Notes: a model not told the origin generated them from the letters alone. 64,000 nucleotides of DNA from Reinekea sp. G2M2-21 (GCF_015687175.1 NZ_JADPQG010000001.1:1178001-1242000); one strand, 5' to 3'. Positions 26,875-36,319 are shown, counted from the first letter of the stretch. Translations and numbers: made by a program.

Positions 26875-28935
26875 ATGATTAAAACCATGAGTCGAATGTT
26901 TTTTGTGAAGCTGCTGCCTGGCTCCTTGATGGCATTTGTTATCGTCGTGATTACGACGCCTTGGATGCAGCACTGGCACTCGGCTTTGGTCAATCAGGTG
27001 GCGGACTTATTACCCGGCAGCGATGAGCCAGTTAAATACCGTATTGATCCAGAAATTGGCAGTCCAGGGGAGTTGTGGGTGAAATGGCCAAATGGTCGGG
27101 TAACTCGATTAGATGCCTTTCGCAACGGGCGAAGCCAGGTGGATTTCCTCGACGACCTAGGTTTATCGTTCGATGGTCTGCCGTCTTTATGGGCGTCATT
27201 GGGGCATACGTTGTCTCCAATTGTCTATGAGAACCGCAGTGGGGTTTGGCGTCCTGCTGTTGCAGATTATAAGCAACTGGTTTATCGCAGTAACGGAGTT
27301 GCGGCAGTAGATCAGGTGATTCAGCGTGAATTTCAGAATGCCGACATACGTTTTGATCGGATAGGTGCAGGTTTTCTATCGATACCGGTCGATCCTTATG
27401 GTGGTGTCTATTTATTGATTAAACGGGCGCCAGACGCTATGCCGGCGCAATTAGGTGATCTGAGTGTTGTTGTGGTTTCGCAGTTTGACGCATTAACGGA
27501 GCAATTTCTCGCTGAAACGTGGGCCATTGATAATCAACAATGGGCAATCACGCACGGATTCATGTTGCTTGCCGCCACGCTAGCTCTGTTTTGCCCTTGG
27601 TTAGTTATCGGTCGTTTTCAGCGACAGTGGTTGGTCGTTTTATGCTTGTTGGCCGTCAATGTGATGGGGTTCGTTTTTGCGTTTTGGCAATGGCAATGGG
27701 TATACCCGGTTATTTTGCCGATGATTTCACCGTTTTTGGCTTGGGCTTGGTCTCACCGCTTAACGGCCAAGCAATTGGAAATTCAAAGCTGGCAACACAA
27801 GCATCTGTTGGTGACAGACCTCTGGGTTGGACACTTACTTGACGAAGGCAAACCTGAAGCGGCCTTCCGTCACTTAAAAGAAGTTCAAGCTGAGGGTCAG
27901 CCATACAGCCCAATCTGGCAAAAAGTTGGCAAAGGATTTGAACGTAAACGTCAATTTGATCGCTCCATCGAATGTTACCAGTCGATTCTGCGGAGCAATA
28001 AGTCAGACGTGGAAGCGCGGAACAAGGTTCGGCAGTTGAAAGACGTTGTTGATGGCAGTAAGACCATGGCAATCAGTCAGTCAGGTGGTGAACTACCTGT
28101 TGGGCAAGTCGATAATCTCAGTTTAGGGAGATATCAGATATCCAAAGAGCTCGGTCGAGGCGCAATGGGCGTTGTATATGAAGCCGAAGATCCTAAAATT
28201 CACCGAAAAGTTGCGTTGAAAGTTGTGCATTTGAAGAATCTGGGCATTGATGAAGTGGATCAGGTGAAGCAGCGATTTTTCCGGGAAGCCCAAGCTGCAG
28301 GTAAGTTGAACCATCCGAATATTGTCACGGTGTACGATGTTGGCGAAGAACACGATGTCGCCTATATCGCGATGGACCTTCTGGTAGGTCAGCCGCTCTC
28401 GGCATTGGTCAATCAAAAACCGATCCAGATTCTGCAGCAGGTCGTTTGGATCGCCCAGGCTGCAGAGGCATTAGGTTATGCCCATGAAAATGAAGTGATT
28501 CATCGCGATGTAAAACCGGCCAATATGATTATTGAGCAAAAATCGAATAGGCTGAAGCTAACTGATTTTGGTGTTGCCCGCATTGCTGGTGTGCAGCAGA
28601 CGCAAACCGGAATCGTCCTGGGCAGCCCTTCTTATATGTCTCCTGAACAGATTCGCGGCGAAAAGTTGACCGGCAGTACGGATATCTTCAGCTTAGGGGT
28701 AACGTTGTACCAATGCATTACCGGTGAACTGCCTTTTGCCGGAGATACACTGCCGGCCCTGGCCTATTCCATTACGCAAAGCAAACAAGAAAGCCCACGC
28801 AACGTCAATAGTGAAGTCCCGGTATCATTGGTGAGAATTGTCAATAAGGCGTTGCAGAAGGACCCGAAAGAGCGGTTTCAAACTGCCGATGATTTTGCAA
28901 AAGCGTTAAATAAATGGGTGAAAGATCACAGCTAA
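26875..28935 (+). CDS. Membrane-bound Ser/Thr protein kinase
   Basis: A 686-residue receptor-like kinase. A first membrane helix (about residues 12-28) is followed by an extracytoplasmic domain to about 220 and then three closely spaced helices (about 222-292), a CHASE2-like topology. A TPR-like helical stretch follows (about 310-385), then a C-terminal kinase domain (419-684). Kinase motifs are intact: GRGAMGVVYEAED loop, VALKV lysine (449), HRDVKPANM (543-551), DFGVARI (564-570) and SPSYMSPEQ. The divergent FHA gene is the likely partner. The input signal is unknown. Confidence 0.92.
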   Translation: MIKTMSRMFFVKLLPGSLMAFVIVVITTPWMQHWHSALVNQVADLLPGSDEPVKYRIDPEIGSPGELWVKWPNGRVTRLDAFRNGRSQVDFLDDLGLSFDGLPSLWASLGHTLSPIVYENRSGVWRPAVADYKQLVYRSNGVAAVDQVIQREFQNADIRFDRIGAGFLSIPVDPYGGVYLLIKRAPDAMPAQLGDLSVVVVSQFDALTEQFLAETWAIDNQQWAITHGFMLLAATLALFCPWLVIGRFQRQWLVVLCLLAVNVMGFVFAFWQWQWVYPVILPMISPFLAWAWSHRLTAKQLEIQSWQHKHLLVTDLWVGHLLDEGKPEAAFRHLKEVQAEGQPYSPIWQKVGKGFERKRQFDRSIECYQSILRSNKSDVEARNKVRQLKDVVDGSKTMAISQSGGELPVGQVDNLSLGRYQISKELGRGAMGVVYEAEDPKIHRKVALKVVHLKNLGIDEVDQVKQRFFREAQAAGKLNHPNIVTVYDVGEEHDVAYIAMDLLVGQPLSALVNQKPIQILQQVVWIAQAAEALGYAHENEVIHRDVKPANMIIEQKSNRLKLTDFGVARIAGVQQTQTGIVLGSPSYMSPEQIRGEKLTGSTDIFSLGVTLYQCITGELPFAGDTLPALAYSITQSKQESPRNVNSEVPVSLVRIVNKALQKDPKERFQTADDFAKALNKWVKDHS

Positions 28936-28971
28936 ACTAAACTTAGAAAATCAGCTCAATGTTTTAGAACA

Positions 28972-28981
28972 AAGGAGGTGA
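28972..28981 (+). promoter_or_regulatory. Perfect anti-16S (Shine-Dalgarno) sequence without an obvious gene
   Basis: AAGGAGGTGA is fully complementary to the 16S 3' end, yet no ATG follows at a useful distance. The only nearby frames are a GTG overlapping it (GTG AGG GCG CAG TAA) and a very short TTG frame. It lies 70 bases upstream of the PIN-PhoH gene, which has its own GGGAGA. Confidence 0.5.
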
Positions 28982-29050
28982 GGGCGCAGTAATTAATTGG
29001 TAGTACGAACACATAACTTATGACTTGTAATCCGCCTGAGGGAGAACTGA

Positions 29051-30442
29051 ATGGCTGAAACTCGACTGTCCGACGTACGTACCTATGCATTAGATACCAA
29101 TGTTTTGATACATGACCCTAATGCCGTTTTTAAATTTGAAGAACATACTGTGCTCATCCCAATGGTTGTGCTGGAAGAGCTGGATAAGCTGAAAGTTGGC
29201 GCCTCTGCGGTTGCTGCTGATGCCAGACAGGCCGTTCGCACAATTGACGAATTACTCGGTGCCTCATCACCGCAGGAAATTATGAAGGGTGTGCCCATTA
29301 AACGACCTTCCGGTGAAGAATTGGGAGAAATTTCCATTTTGATGCCTTCCAAAGACCAAGATATCCGACTTTCACCCAGCAGTAACGATAACCTTATCAT
29401 TAATGATCTCTTGTTTTTGAAAACACACCGTCAGGATCGGGAAGTTGTGTTGGTGACCAAAGATATCAACATGCGTTTAAAGGCCCGAGGCACAGGGTTA
29501 TCGGCAGAAGATTACCACAATGATCAATTGATCACCGATCTTGAGTCGCTCTCGACCGGTTACCATCACGTTGAAGGCAGTTTCTGGGAGGCCATTGAAG
29601 CCATTGAGCCGCAAAAGGTCGATGGCAGTAAGTACCATGTCATTAAAAAGGAGACTTTGCAGGCCTTATTGGAACGGCGTGCCTATGTGAATCAATTTAT
29701 TTTTGATGATAAAGAGTTCGTGTGCCGTATTTACAAGGAAGATGACGACAGTTTCGCCATTGAATTGTTGAACACTGGAATACTCATGCGCCAAAAAGCC
29801 TGGGGGCTGACGCCCAGAGACCTGTTTCAGGCGATGGCAATGTTTCTGTTATTCGACCCAGAAATAGATTTGGTGGCTCTGAACGGGTCCGCTGGTAGCG
29901 GGAAAACCATACTGGCTTTAGCCTGTGCTCTGGAGCAAACAATGGAGCGCAAAGATTATAAGCGGATTATCGGCACGCGCAGTACGCGGGGGCTGGATGA
30001 AGACATAGGGTTTTTACCAGGCACTGAAGCGGAAAAGATGCAGCCCTGGTTGGGTGCATTTACCGATAACCTGGAAGCGTTGCATTCAGAAGATTTTGAT
30101 CCGGGCAGCAGCGAAGATTATGTTGGTGCAAAAGTGCCGCTGCAGTTCAAGAGTTTGAATTTTGTCCGGGGGCGGAGCTTTCAGCAAACCTTCCTCATTG
30201 TTGACGAGGCTCAAAACCTGACTCCCCACCAGATTAAAACCATTGTGACACGAGCAGGCGAGGGTACTAAAGTCGTCTGTCTGGGGAATCTGGCTCAAAT
30301 CGACACTCCATATTTGGGTGCAACCAGCAGTGGGTTAACCTATATGAGTGAACGATTCAAAGGATTCCAGCATGGAGGCTCCATAACGTTACAAAGTGTT
30401 GCGCGGTCTCGTTTGGCTGCGTACGCTGAGACGCATTTGTAA
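29051..30442 (+). CDS. PIN-domain / PhoH ATPase fusion
   Basis: A 463-residue two-domain protein. The N-terminal PIN nuclease domain (about 1-150) shows YALDTNVLIHDPNA, the acidic VVLEELDKLK and VLVTKDINMRLKA. The C-terminal PhoH-like ATPase has Walker A LNGSAGSGKTILALA and Walker B FLIVDEAQNLTPHQIK. Such PhoH2-type proteins are RNA helicase-nucleases, some linked to toxin-antitoxin systems, though Proteobacterial members often stand alone as here. GGGAGA precedes the ATG. No small antitoxin gene is evident immediately upstream. Confidence 0.93.
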   Translation: MAETRLSDVRTYALDTNVLIHDPNAVFKFEEHTVLIPMVVLEELDKLKVGASAVAADARQAVRTIDELLGASSPQEIMKGVPIKRPSGEELGEISILMPSKDQDIRLSPSSNDNLIINDLLFLKTHRQDREVVLVTKDINMRLKARGTGLSAEDYHNDQLITDLESLSTGYHHVEGSFWEAIEAIEPQKVDGSKYHVIKKETLQALLERRAYVNQFIFDDKEFVCRIYKEDDDSFAIELLNTGILMRQKAWGLTPRDLFQAMAMFLLFDPEIDLVALNGSAGSGKTILALACALEQTMERKDYKRIIGTRSTRGLDEDIGFLPGTEAEKMQPWLGAFTDNLEALHSEDFDPGSSEDYVGAKVPLQFKSLNFVRGRSFQQTFLIVDEAQNLTPHQIKTIVTRAGEGTKVVCLGNLAQIDTPYLGATSSGLTYMSERFKGFQHGGSITLQSVARSRLAAYAETHL

Positions 30443-30520
30443 TGTTGAGTTACGCAAAATTACTTTGATATGTGGTATGCCCGAAGTATGATGCTTTGGG
30501 CGTATTCTTAGGGGGTTCCT

Positions 30521-31165
30521 GTGGTAGAAATCATTGTTATCGACGATCATGACTTGGTGCGATTCGGCCTGGTCAGGTTGCTGTCAGATGTAGATGGCAT
30601 TCGGGTAGTCGCTGAAGGAGATAGCGGTGAGAAGGCAGTGGAACTGGCTAAGAAGCATGAACCTGATGTCATCTTGATGGATGTGCGTATGCCGGGAATG
30701 GACGGTATTGAAGCAACGAAGAAGATTCAGCGCATTATGCCGGACATCAAAATTATCGCGGTAACCGCCTGTGGTGATGATCCGTTTCCGTCTCGTCTAT
30801 TGCAGGCAGGAGCGTCTGGGTACTTAACCAAGGATGCTTCCACAGACGAAATGGTACAGGCCATTAAAACCGTCATGGCCGGTCAGAAGTATTTAACACC
30901 AGAAATAGCGCAAAAACTTGCGTTAACCAAATTTGGTGGGTCTGATAACCCATTTAGTGAGTTGTCAGAACGTGAGATGCAGATTGCGACGATGATCTGT
31001 TCATGCAAAAAAGTGCAGGAAATCTCAGATAAGCTTTGCTTGAGCCCGAAAACGGTCAACACCTATCGATATCGAGTGTTTGAAAAACTTTCGGTGACCA
31101 GTGATGTTGAGCTGACCCACTTAGCTATTCGACATGGTTTGCTTGAGCCCCAAGAAATGGTCTAA
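30521..31165 (+). CDS. gacA: GacA/UvrY response regulator
   Basis: A 214-residue NarL-type response regulator. The receiver has the acidic pair in IVIDDHDLVR, the phospho-acceptor Asp in VILMDVRMPGMDG and the conserved Lys in YLTKDAS; the C-terminal LuxR-type HTH is LSEREMQIATMICSCKKVQE, then LSPKTVNTYRYR. With sensor GacS it induces small RNAs that titrate RsmA/CsrA. The uvrC gene directly downstream is the classic gacA/uvrY-uvrC arrangement. The start is GTG 30521 with GGGGG five bases upstream. Confidence 0.95.
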   Translation: MVEIIVIDDHDLVRFGLVRLLSDVDGIRVVAEGDSGEKAVELAKKHEPDVILMDVRMPGMDGIEATKKIQRIMPDIKIIAVTACGDDPFPSRLLQAGASGYLTKDASTDEMVQAIKTVMAGQKYLTPEIAQKLALTKFGGSDNPFSELSEREMQIATMICSCKKVQEISDKLCLSPKTVNTYRYRVFEKLSVTSDVELTHLAIRHGLLEPQEMV

Positions 31166-31192
31166 TCGGGAAAATCTTGATGAATTTGGACC

Positions 31193-33028
31193 ATGACGGA
31201 CAGCATTGCCGATCCTTTCGATCATAAATCATTCCTACGTAATTTAACCACTCGCCCAGGCGTATATCGTATGTACGATACGCAGGGTGAGTTGCTGTAT
31301 GTTGGCAAAGCCAAGAACCTCAAGAATCGGGTATCAAGTTACTTTCGCAGTCGTGGACTCACCAATAAGACAGTTGCCTTGGTGTCTAAGATTCACAGAA
31401 TTGAAATTGCAGTAACTCACAGCGAAACGGAAGCCTTGTTGCTGGAGCATACGTTAATTAAACAACATCGACCGCCCTATAATATTCTGTTGGTCGATGA
31501 TAAATCCTATCCTTACCTTAAATTGACCAAAGCGCACGCCTGGCCGGGACTCTATTTGCACCGTGGAACGAGAGGTAGCAAAGATGAGTATTTTGGTCCA
31601 TTTCCAAGTGCCAACGCTGTTCGGGAAAGCCTTATATTGCTGCAAAAAGCTTTTCGCATACGTCAGTGTGAGGATAGTGTTTTTGAAAATCGTAAAAAGC
31701 CCTGTCTGCAATATCAGATAAAACGCTGTAAAGCACCTTGCGTTGGTTTGGTCAGTGAAGAGGAGTATCGACAAGACCTCGCTAAAACGAGGTCGTTTCT
31801 ACAAGGTAAAAGCCAGGAATTGATTCAGGCGATAGAAAGTGAAATGGACCAAGCTGCTGCAAAATACGAATACGAACAGGCTGCTGAGTTACGCGATCAG
31901 TTAATGTTTTTGCGCAAAGTTCAGGAACAACAATACGTCTCAGGTGGTAAAGGAAATGTGGATGTTTTCGCTGTTGTGAAACAGGCTGCCGGTGTGTGTA
32001 TTCATTTTCTGATGATTCGCGATGGACGTATGATTGGCAGTCGCAGCTTCTTTCCAAAACCTGGCATCGAAGACGACGATGGGCTGATCATGACAGGGTT
32101 TTTGGCCCAGTACTATCTGTCTAAACATCATGGCGATTACCCTGGCAGTATCCTGTCTAATGTGCCGATCGCTGATGCAAAGTCACTTGAAGCTGCATTG
32201 AAAGAGCAGTATCAGCGAACGGTACAGATTCAACACGCGGTCAGAACTCAAAACGCGAAGTGGCTAGAATTGGCAGTCACCAATGCCACTGAACAATTGC
32301 AACACCGCATGTCCCATGGAAAGCAGGTCACTGCACGCCTGGAAGCACTGCAGCAGGCGCTGGAACTGGAACAGATGCCTGAGCGAATAGAGTGCTTCGA
32401 TATCTCCCACTCAAGTGGTGAAGCCACCACAGCGTCTTGCGTAGTTTTCGACCAGGATGGACCGAATAAGTCGATGTACCGAAAGTTTAATATTGACGGC
32501 ATCATAGAAGGGGATGACTACGCAGCGATGGCTCAGGCGATTCATCGCCGCTATGCGCGTTTGCAGAAAGAAGAAACTAAACTCCCGGACCTGCTTATTG
32601 TAGATGGGGGCAAAGGTCAGATGAATATGGCCAGAGAAGTTATGAATGAACTGGGTATTGCCATTCCCTTGTTAGGGGTCGCCAAAGGGGAAACCCGCAA
32701 GCCCGGAATGGAAACTTTGTTTTTCGAGACGACAGACCAAGTGATTTTGCTGCCAAATTATTCCCCAGCGCTGCATTTGATTCAACATATTCGGGACGAA
32801 TCGCATCGGTTTGCCATTACCGGACATCGGGCGAGGCGTGGCAAATCCAGAGTAGGATCCGTATTGGACGATATACCGCAAGTAGGTCCAGGCCGTCGTC
32901 GGGCCTTGATACGTCATTTTGGCAGCGCCATTGCCGTAAAATCTGCCAGCGTGGATGAAATTGCAAAAGTGTCTGGTGTTTCCAGAGCATTGGCGCAATC
33001 CATTTATGATTTTCTGCACAGCACCTAG
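31193..33028 (+). CDS. uvrC: UvrABC excinuclease subunit C
   Basis: A 611-residue nucleotide excision repair nuclease making both incisions around lesions. The N-terminal GIY-YIG domain starts with TTRPGVYRMYDTQGELLYVG, a UVR/UvrB-interaction motif lies near KYEYEQAAELRDQLMFLRKV, the RNase H-like domain contains FDISHSSGEATTASCVVF, and the C-terminal HhH2 region is DDIPQVGPGRRRALIRHFGS. It is 27 bases after gacA and 79 before pgsA, as in relatives. Confidence 0.97.
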   Translation: MTDSIADPFDHKSFLRNLTTRPGVYRMYDTQGELLYVGKAKNLKNRVSSYFRSRGLTNKTVALVSKIHRIEIAVTHSETEALLLEHTLIKQHRPPYNILLVDDKSYPYLKLTKAHAWPGLYLHRGTRGSKDEYFGPFPSANAVRESLILLQKAFRIRQCEDSVFENRKKPCLQYQIKRCKAPCVGLVSEEEYRQDLAKTRSFLQGKSQELIQAIESEMDQAAAKYEYEQAAELRDQLMFLRKVQEQQYVSGGKGNVDVFAVVKQAAGVCIHFLMIRDGRMIGSRSFFPKPGIEDDDGLIMTGFLAQYYLSKHHGDYPGSILSNVPIADAKSLEAALKEQYQRTVQIQHAVRTQNAKWLELAVTNATEQLQHRMSHGKQVTARLEALQQALELEQMPERIECFDISHSSGEATTASCVVFDQDGPNKSMYRKFNIDGIIEGDDYAAMAQAIHRRYARLQKEETKLPDLLIVDGGKGQMNMAREVMNELGIAIPLLGVAKGETRKPGMETLFFETTDQVILLPNYSPALHLIQHIRDESHRFAITGHRARRGKSRVGSVLDDIPQVGPGRRRALIRHFGSAIAVKSASVDEIAKVSGVSRALAQSIYDFLHST

Positions 33029-33107
33029 CGGTTTTTCGTTTGGCTGGTGTCAGTGGCCTAAATGGCGTTTGAATGTATAATGCGCGTAATTCAAATACAG
33101 GTGTTTC

Positions 33108-33659
33108 ATGAATATCCCTAATCTACTTACGCTCTTGAGACTCATTCTGATACCAGTATGTGTAATCATCTACTATGTCCCAGCGCCATGGGCGTACATG
33201 ACGACGGCCATATTGTTTACGATTGCCGCTGTTACCGATTGGTTCGATGGGTATCTCGCGCGAAAATGGGGTCAGACTACGCCGTTTGGCGCTTTTCTGG
33301 ATCCAGTGGCTGATAAACTCATCGTTGCCGCCGCATTGGTTATTTTGGTTGAGCGACACGAAACCGTTTGGTTGACTATTCCAGCGGTCATTATAATCGG
33401 CCGGGAAATCGTTATTTCTGCATTGCGCGAATGGATGGCCGAAGTCGGGAAACGCTCGAGTGTTGCCGTTAATATGATCGGCAAACTAAAAACCACAATG
33501 CAAATGGTGTCGATTATTGTACTGCTCAGTCAAAAACCCGGTACGGTCATCGCAGACATGGGTTTGATCGCGCTTCAGATTGCTGCGGTATTGACGCTCT
33601 GGTCAATGATCGTGTATTTGAATGCGGCTTGGTCGGAATTGAAGCCATCGGCGAAATAA
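33108..33659 (+). CDS. pgsA: CDP-diacylglycerol-glycerol-3-phosphate 3-phosphatidyltransferase
   Basis: A 183-residue membrane enzyme committing CDP-diacylglycerol to phosphatidylglycerol. It starts MNIPNLLTLLRLILIP and has the full CDP-alcohol phosphotransferase motif, DGYLARKWG followed by G-F-L-D-P-V-A-D (D-G-x2-A-R-x8-G-x3-D-x3-D). The gacA-uvrC-pgsA order is conserved, and a strong terminator follows. Confidence 0.96.
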   Translation: MNIPNLLTLLRLILIPVCVIIYYVPAPWAYMTTAILFTIAAVTDWFDGYLARKWGQTTPFGAFLDPVADKLIVAAALVILVERHETVWLTIPAVIIIGREIVISALREWMAEVGKRSSVAVNMIGKLKTTMQMVSIIVLLSQKPGTVIADMGLIALQIAAVLTLWSMIVYLNAAWSELKPSAK

Positions 33660-33677
33660 TCGAGCGATCTGTATTGC

Positions 33678-33699
33678 AAGGAGGCCATGCCTCCTTTTT
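33678..33699 (+). terminator. Terminator after pgsA
   Basis: AAGGAGGC, loop CAT, GCCTCCTT followed by TTT is an 8-bp perfect rho-independent terminator. The A-side also provides a minus-strand T-run for the pseudogene that ends at 33705. Confidence 0.92.
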
Positions 33700-33704
33700 G
33701 TTTG

Positions 33705-35305
33705 TCACACTTTTTTAATACGTTCGGCAATCGCCAGTACTTTGTCTATGGGTGTGTCTACCTGTTTGCTGAACTCGGTTGTGGGCGTAAATATTGTTGC
33801 GATAGTACTGAGGTCATCTGCCGAGAGTCTTTCTGGTCCCAGGGCTGCTATTACCTCGAGCGCTTGTGCTCTGGCCAGATAAAAATTAGCCAGTTTCAGG
33901 CTGTATCGGTAATTTGTAATGAGTACCTGTACCAAAAACATGATGACGGCTAACGCGCTGACTCGGATTAAACTTTTTTCAACTTGATCGTTTAAGTCAC
34001 TCTTATCAAATTCAACCAGTGTTTTTTTGAAGTCTTCCAACAAGTTTTTTTGCTCTTGCAGCTGCGCTAATGTTACAGCTTCAACGTTGCGAGTACTGGC
34101 CGCCAATGCATTAATCAAAGCGGGAATGGCATCTTCGTCTCGTATTTGACGGATAGCGCGCAATAAATAAATTCCACCAAAACTCGATACCAGAGCACTT
34201 CCGTCTTCAACAAAAACCGGTGGCTGTAAACTGGTACGAATGCCTGTATCTTGCGTCAACCAGCTCAAAGCCTCTTTTTCAGAAATGAGCAGGTTGTCGT
34301 CCCTCCCGCTGATAACCCCCAACCGCAGTTTTTGAAAACACCGCGCGGTTCAGTCTTGTCGGTTCTTAGGTTTAGCTTTGTTCCAGCGTTTCCCACCTTC
34401 GCTGGTCTCGTATTTGGAATCTTCTTCACCAGAAATGATTAGCCGACTCATGAACTCTGTGGCTGAACTGAGGTTTTCAAACGTATAGATCCAGATGCTT
34501 TTGCATTGTTTTATCGTGTCATCGCCGATCAAAACAAGGTCGACATCAGCCAAAACAAGTGCTCTTCCGCTCTCAAGTTAAGCCACTTGATGTAATTCTG
34601 CATAGACTACTGTAGGGCAAGGTTGCCCAGCTAACCCTTTATCATTGGTCGTTATCAACAAGCCGTCTTCGACAACAATTACGCCTATGCTATCGCAGAT
34701 GAATATCGGCGGTTATTAATGCTTGGACGCACCCGATAAATAGTGAGTCCAGTTCAGACCGCCATCGTTGCTGGTGAATATTACACCGAGCTCATCCGAC
34801 ATGACGCCGTTTTTTTCTCTGCTGAATACTGGTGGCCATAAAGCGCTGTTAACTCGGGTTGTTATTTTTTGCCAGTGTTCTCCGTTGTCCTTCGACACTA
34901 ACATCAAACCCTTATGACCGGTAACGACTGAAATATCTTTGTCTGAAAATATCGCTGACCATAAAGGTCTTAGACCTGGGTAATAAATCTCTTCCTTTGA
35001 ACCAAGCTCCGTAAAGACAGGAAAGGCGAGAATGTCCGGAATGGTTGTTATGGTCTTATCTATCCGGTCTTCAACAGAGGTGATTTTGTCTTCGACGACA
35101 TCGACGGAATGAGAACTTCGAAATAGTTTATTGGCCAGACTAAGCAAATAGGGCAGCGCAATGACAATGAATAAACCGACAGCAGTTAATCCCACTATGG
35201 ATCAGGAGTTTACTTTTGCGTCTTGGGTATGTTGTCCTGCAAGCTGGCGATAAGTTGTAATTGTCGCTGTGAAAGGGGTAGTGGGGTATCAAATTGGGCG
35301 GGCAT
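33705..35305 (-). pseudogene. Decayed membrane-anchored beta-propeller (BNR-like) protein gene
   Basis: One minus-strand frame runs from 35195 (GTG) to 33705 with in-frame stops at 34716-34718, 34713-34715, 34578-34580 and 34350-34352 but no frameshift. Read through, it encodes an N-terminal membrane helix (VGLFIVIALPYLLSLA), a charged linker, BNR/YCF48-like blades (PPVFSREKNG, then GVIFTSNDGGLNW; PPIFICDSIG; PPVFVEDGSALVSS), a C-terminal membrane helix (SALAVIMFLVQVLI) and a helical tail. Upstream, an ATG at 35303-35305 opens a shifted frame (MPAQFDTPLPLSQRQLQLIA) that stops at 35210 and is probably the lost N-terminus. The function of the ancestor is unknown. Confidence 0.78.
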
Positions 35306-35491
35306 GAGTCAATCGTTGGTCATTGTATAATTGAACACCATAAGGTGTATTCAAAACAGACAACGCTGCGGTTTGTCTTCAATGTCCTTGGACTTGAGAT
35401 CAGAATGATCGGGGTTACCGAACCATAGTGGTCTATCCATGCCTCATGGTTAGCAAAAGCTCAATAAAATCAGGAAGTTATAAAAAAATGT

Positions 35492-35519
35492 TTGACAACA
35501 TTCAGAACGTCGGTAAAAT
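35492..35519 (+). promoter_or_regulatory. sigma70 promoter of the tRNA-Gly-Cys-Leu operon
   Basis: TTGACA, a 16-base spacer and TAAAAT are followed by a GC-rich discriminator (GCGCCC) typical of stable-RNA promoters. An A-run (TTATAAAAAAATG) immediately upstream looks like an UP element. The first tRNA starts 47 bases downstream of the -10 element. Confidence 0.85.
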
Positions 35520-35566
35520 GCGCCCTCGTTGTTGAAGCACACACCAGCAACGGTTTAGTTTGATAA

Positions 35567-35641
35567 GCGGGAATAGCTCAGTGGTAGAGCACAACCTTGC
35601 CAAGGTTGGGGTCGCGAGTTCGAATCTCGTTTCCCGCTCCA
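35567..35641 (+). tRNA. tRNA-Gly (GCC)
   Basis: A 75-base cloverleaf: acceptor GCGGGAA paired with TTCCCGC, anticodon arm CCTTGCCAAGG with GCC, T-loop GTTCGAATC and an encoded CCA. It is the first of three tRNAs in one transcript after pgsA, a conserved order in this group. Confidence 0.97.
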
Positions 35642-35759
35642 ATTAAATTAAGCATTAGGTTGATAGGTGGGGACTGAAGCGTCAACCGGTTCAGTCAAGT
35701 ATCATATCCGATCAAGCCGATTATCAGCAGCACGCAAGCTGTCTAAATTTTGCGACATT

Positions 35760-35833
35760 GGCGCGGTGGCAGAGTGGTCATGCAGCGGACTGCAACTCCG
35801 TGTACGCCGGTTCGATTCCGACCCGCGCCTCCA
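35760..35833 (+). tRNA. tRNA-Cys (GCA)
   Basis: A 74-base tRNA: acceptor GGCGCGG with CCGCGCC, D-arm GGCAGAGTGGTCATGC, anticodon loop CTGCAAC with GCA, T-loop GTTCGATTC, encoded CCA. Confidence 0.97.
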
Positions 35834-35877
35834 GTCTGAGGACTGGTTCACCTTACAAGGTCGCCTTGTAACCCGAA

Positions 35878-35965
35878 GCCCGGGTGGTGAAATTGGTAGA
35901 CACAGGGGACTTAAAATCCCCCGACTATTGCAGTCGTGCCGGTTCAAGTCCGGCCCCGGGCACCA
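35878..35965 (+). tRNA. tRNA-Leu (TAA)
   Basis: An 88-base class II tRNA: acceptor GCCCGGG with CCCGGGC, anticodon loop ACTTAAAAT with TAA, a long variable arm (GACTATTGCAGTC), T-loop GTTCAAGTC and encoded CCA. Class II size and the A73 discriminator fit leucine. Confidence 0.97.
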
Positions 35966-36319
35966 ACACTTTTTTATTTCCGCTTCGTTTTAACTTCTGC
36001 CTATACATTCTTTACGCTATCTGCACCTAATTCGGCAACGGAATTGATGTACTCAACTGCGTTTAACTTGTCATTCATTCCTTTTTGCTGTGTATTATTC
36101 GGTTTTTTTTCAGACCCTATCTCTTTTGGCAGCGAAGCGAAGCCTGCACTATGCTTTTTCTGATCTGTGTATTGGCAGCAGTTGCGCAGGTTAGGAACGT
36201 TACCTGTTTGGTAACGGGTTCAATCCACCATGCTAATTGCGCACGGTTGCACCGATAATTAGTCATACCAATTGTTGGCGTGTTGTCTTCATTGCGTTAC
36301 ACGACAAAGGAGGCTGTTC
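35966..36319. other. 354-base intergenic region after the tRNA cluster
   Basis: It starts with a T-run after tRNA-Leu (ACTTTTTTATTT). It holds one perfect 7-bp hairpin, CGTTACC-TGTTT-GGTAACG at 36198-36216, without a T-tract. The ribosome binding site AAAGGAGG at its end serves the next gene. I see no other gene. Confidence 0.5.

Noticed and set aside
36198-36216. Hairpin CGTTACC-TGTTT-GGTAACG as terminator of the tRNA-Leu operon
   Set aside because: No T-run and more than 230 bases after tRNA-Leu; the T-rich stretch right after the tRNA is a better end.
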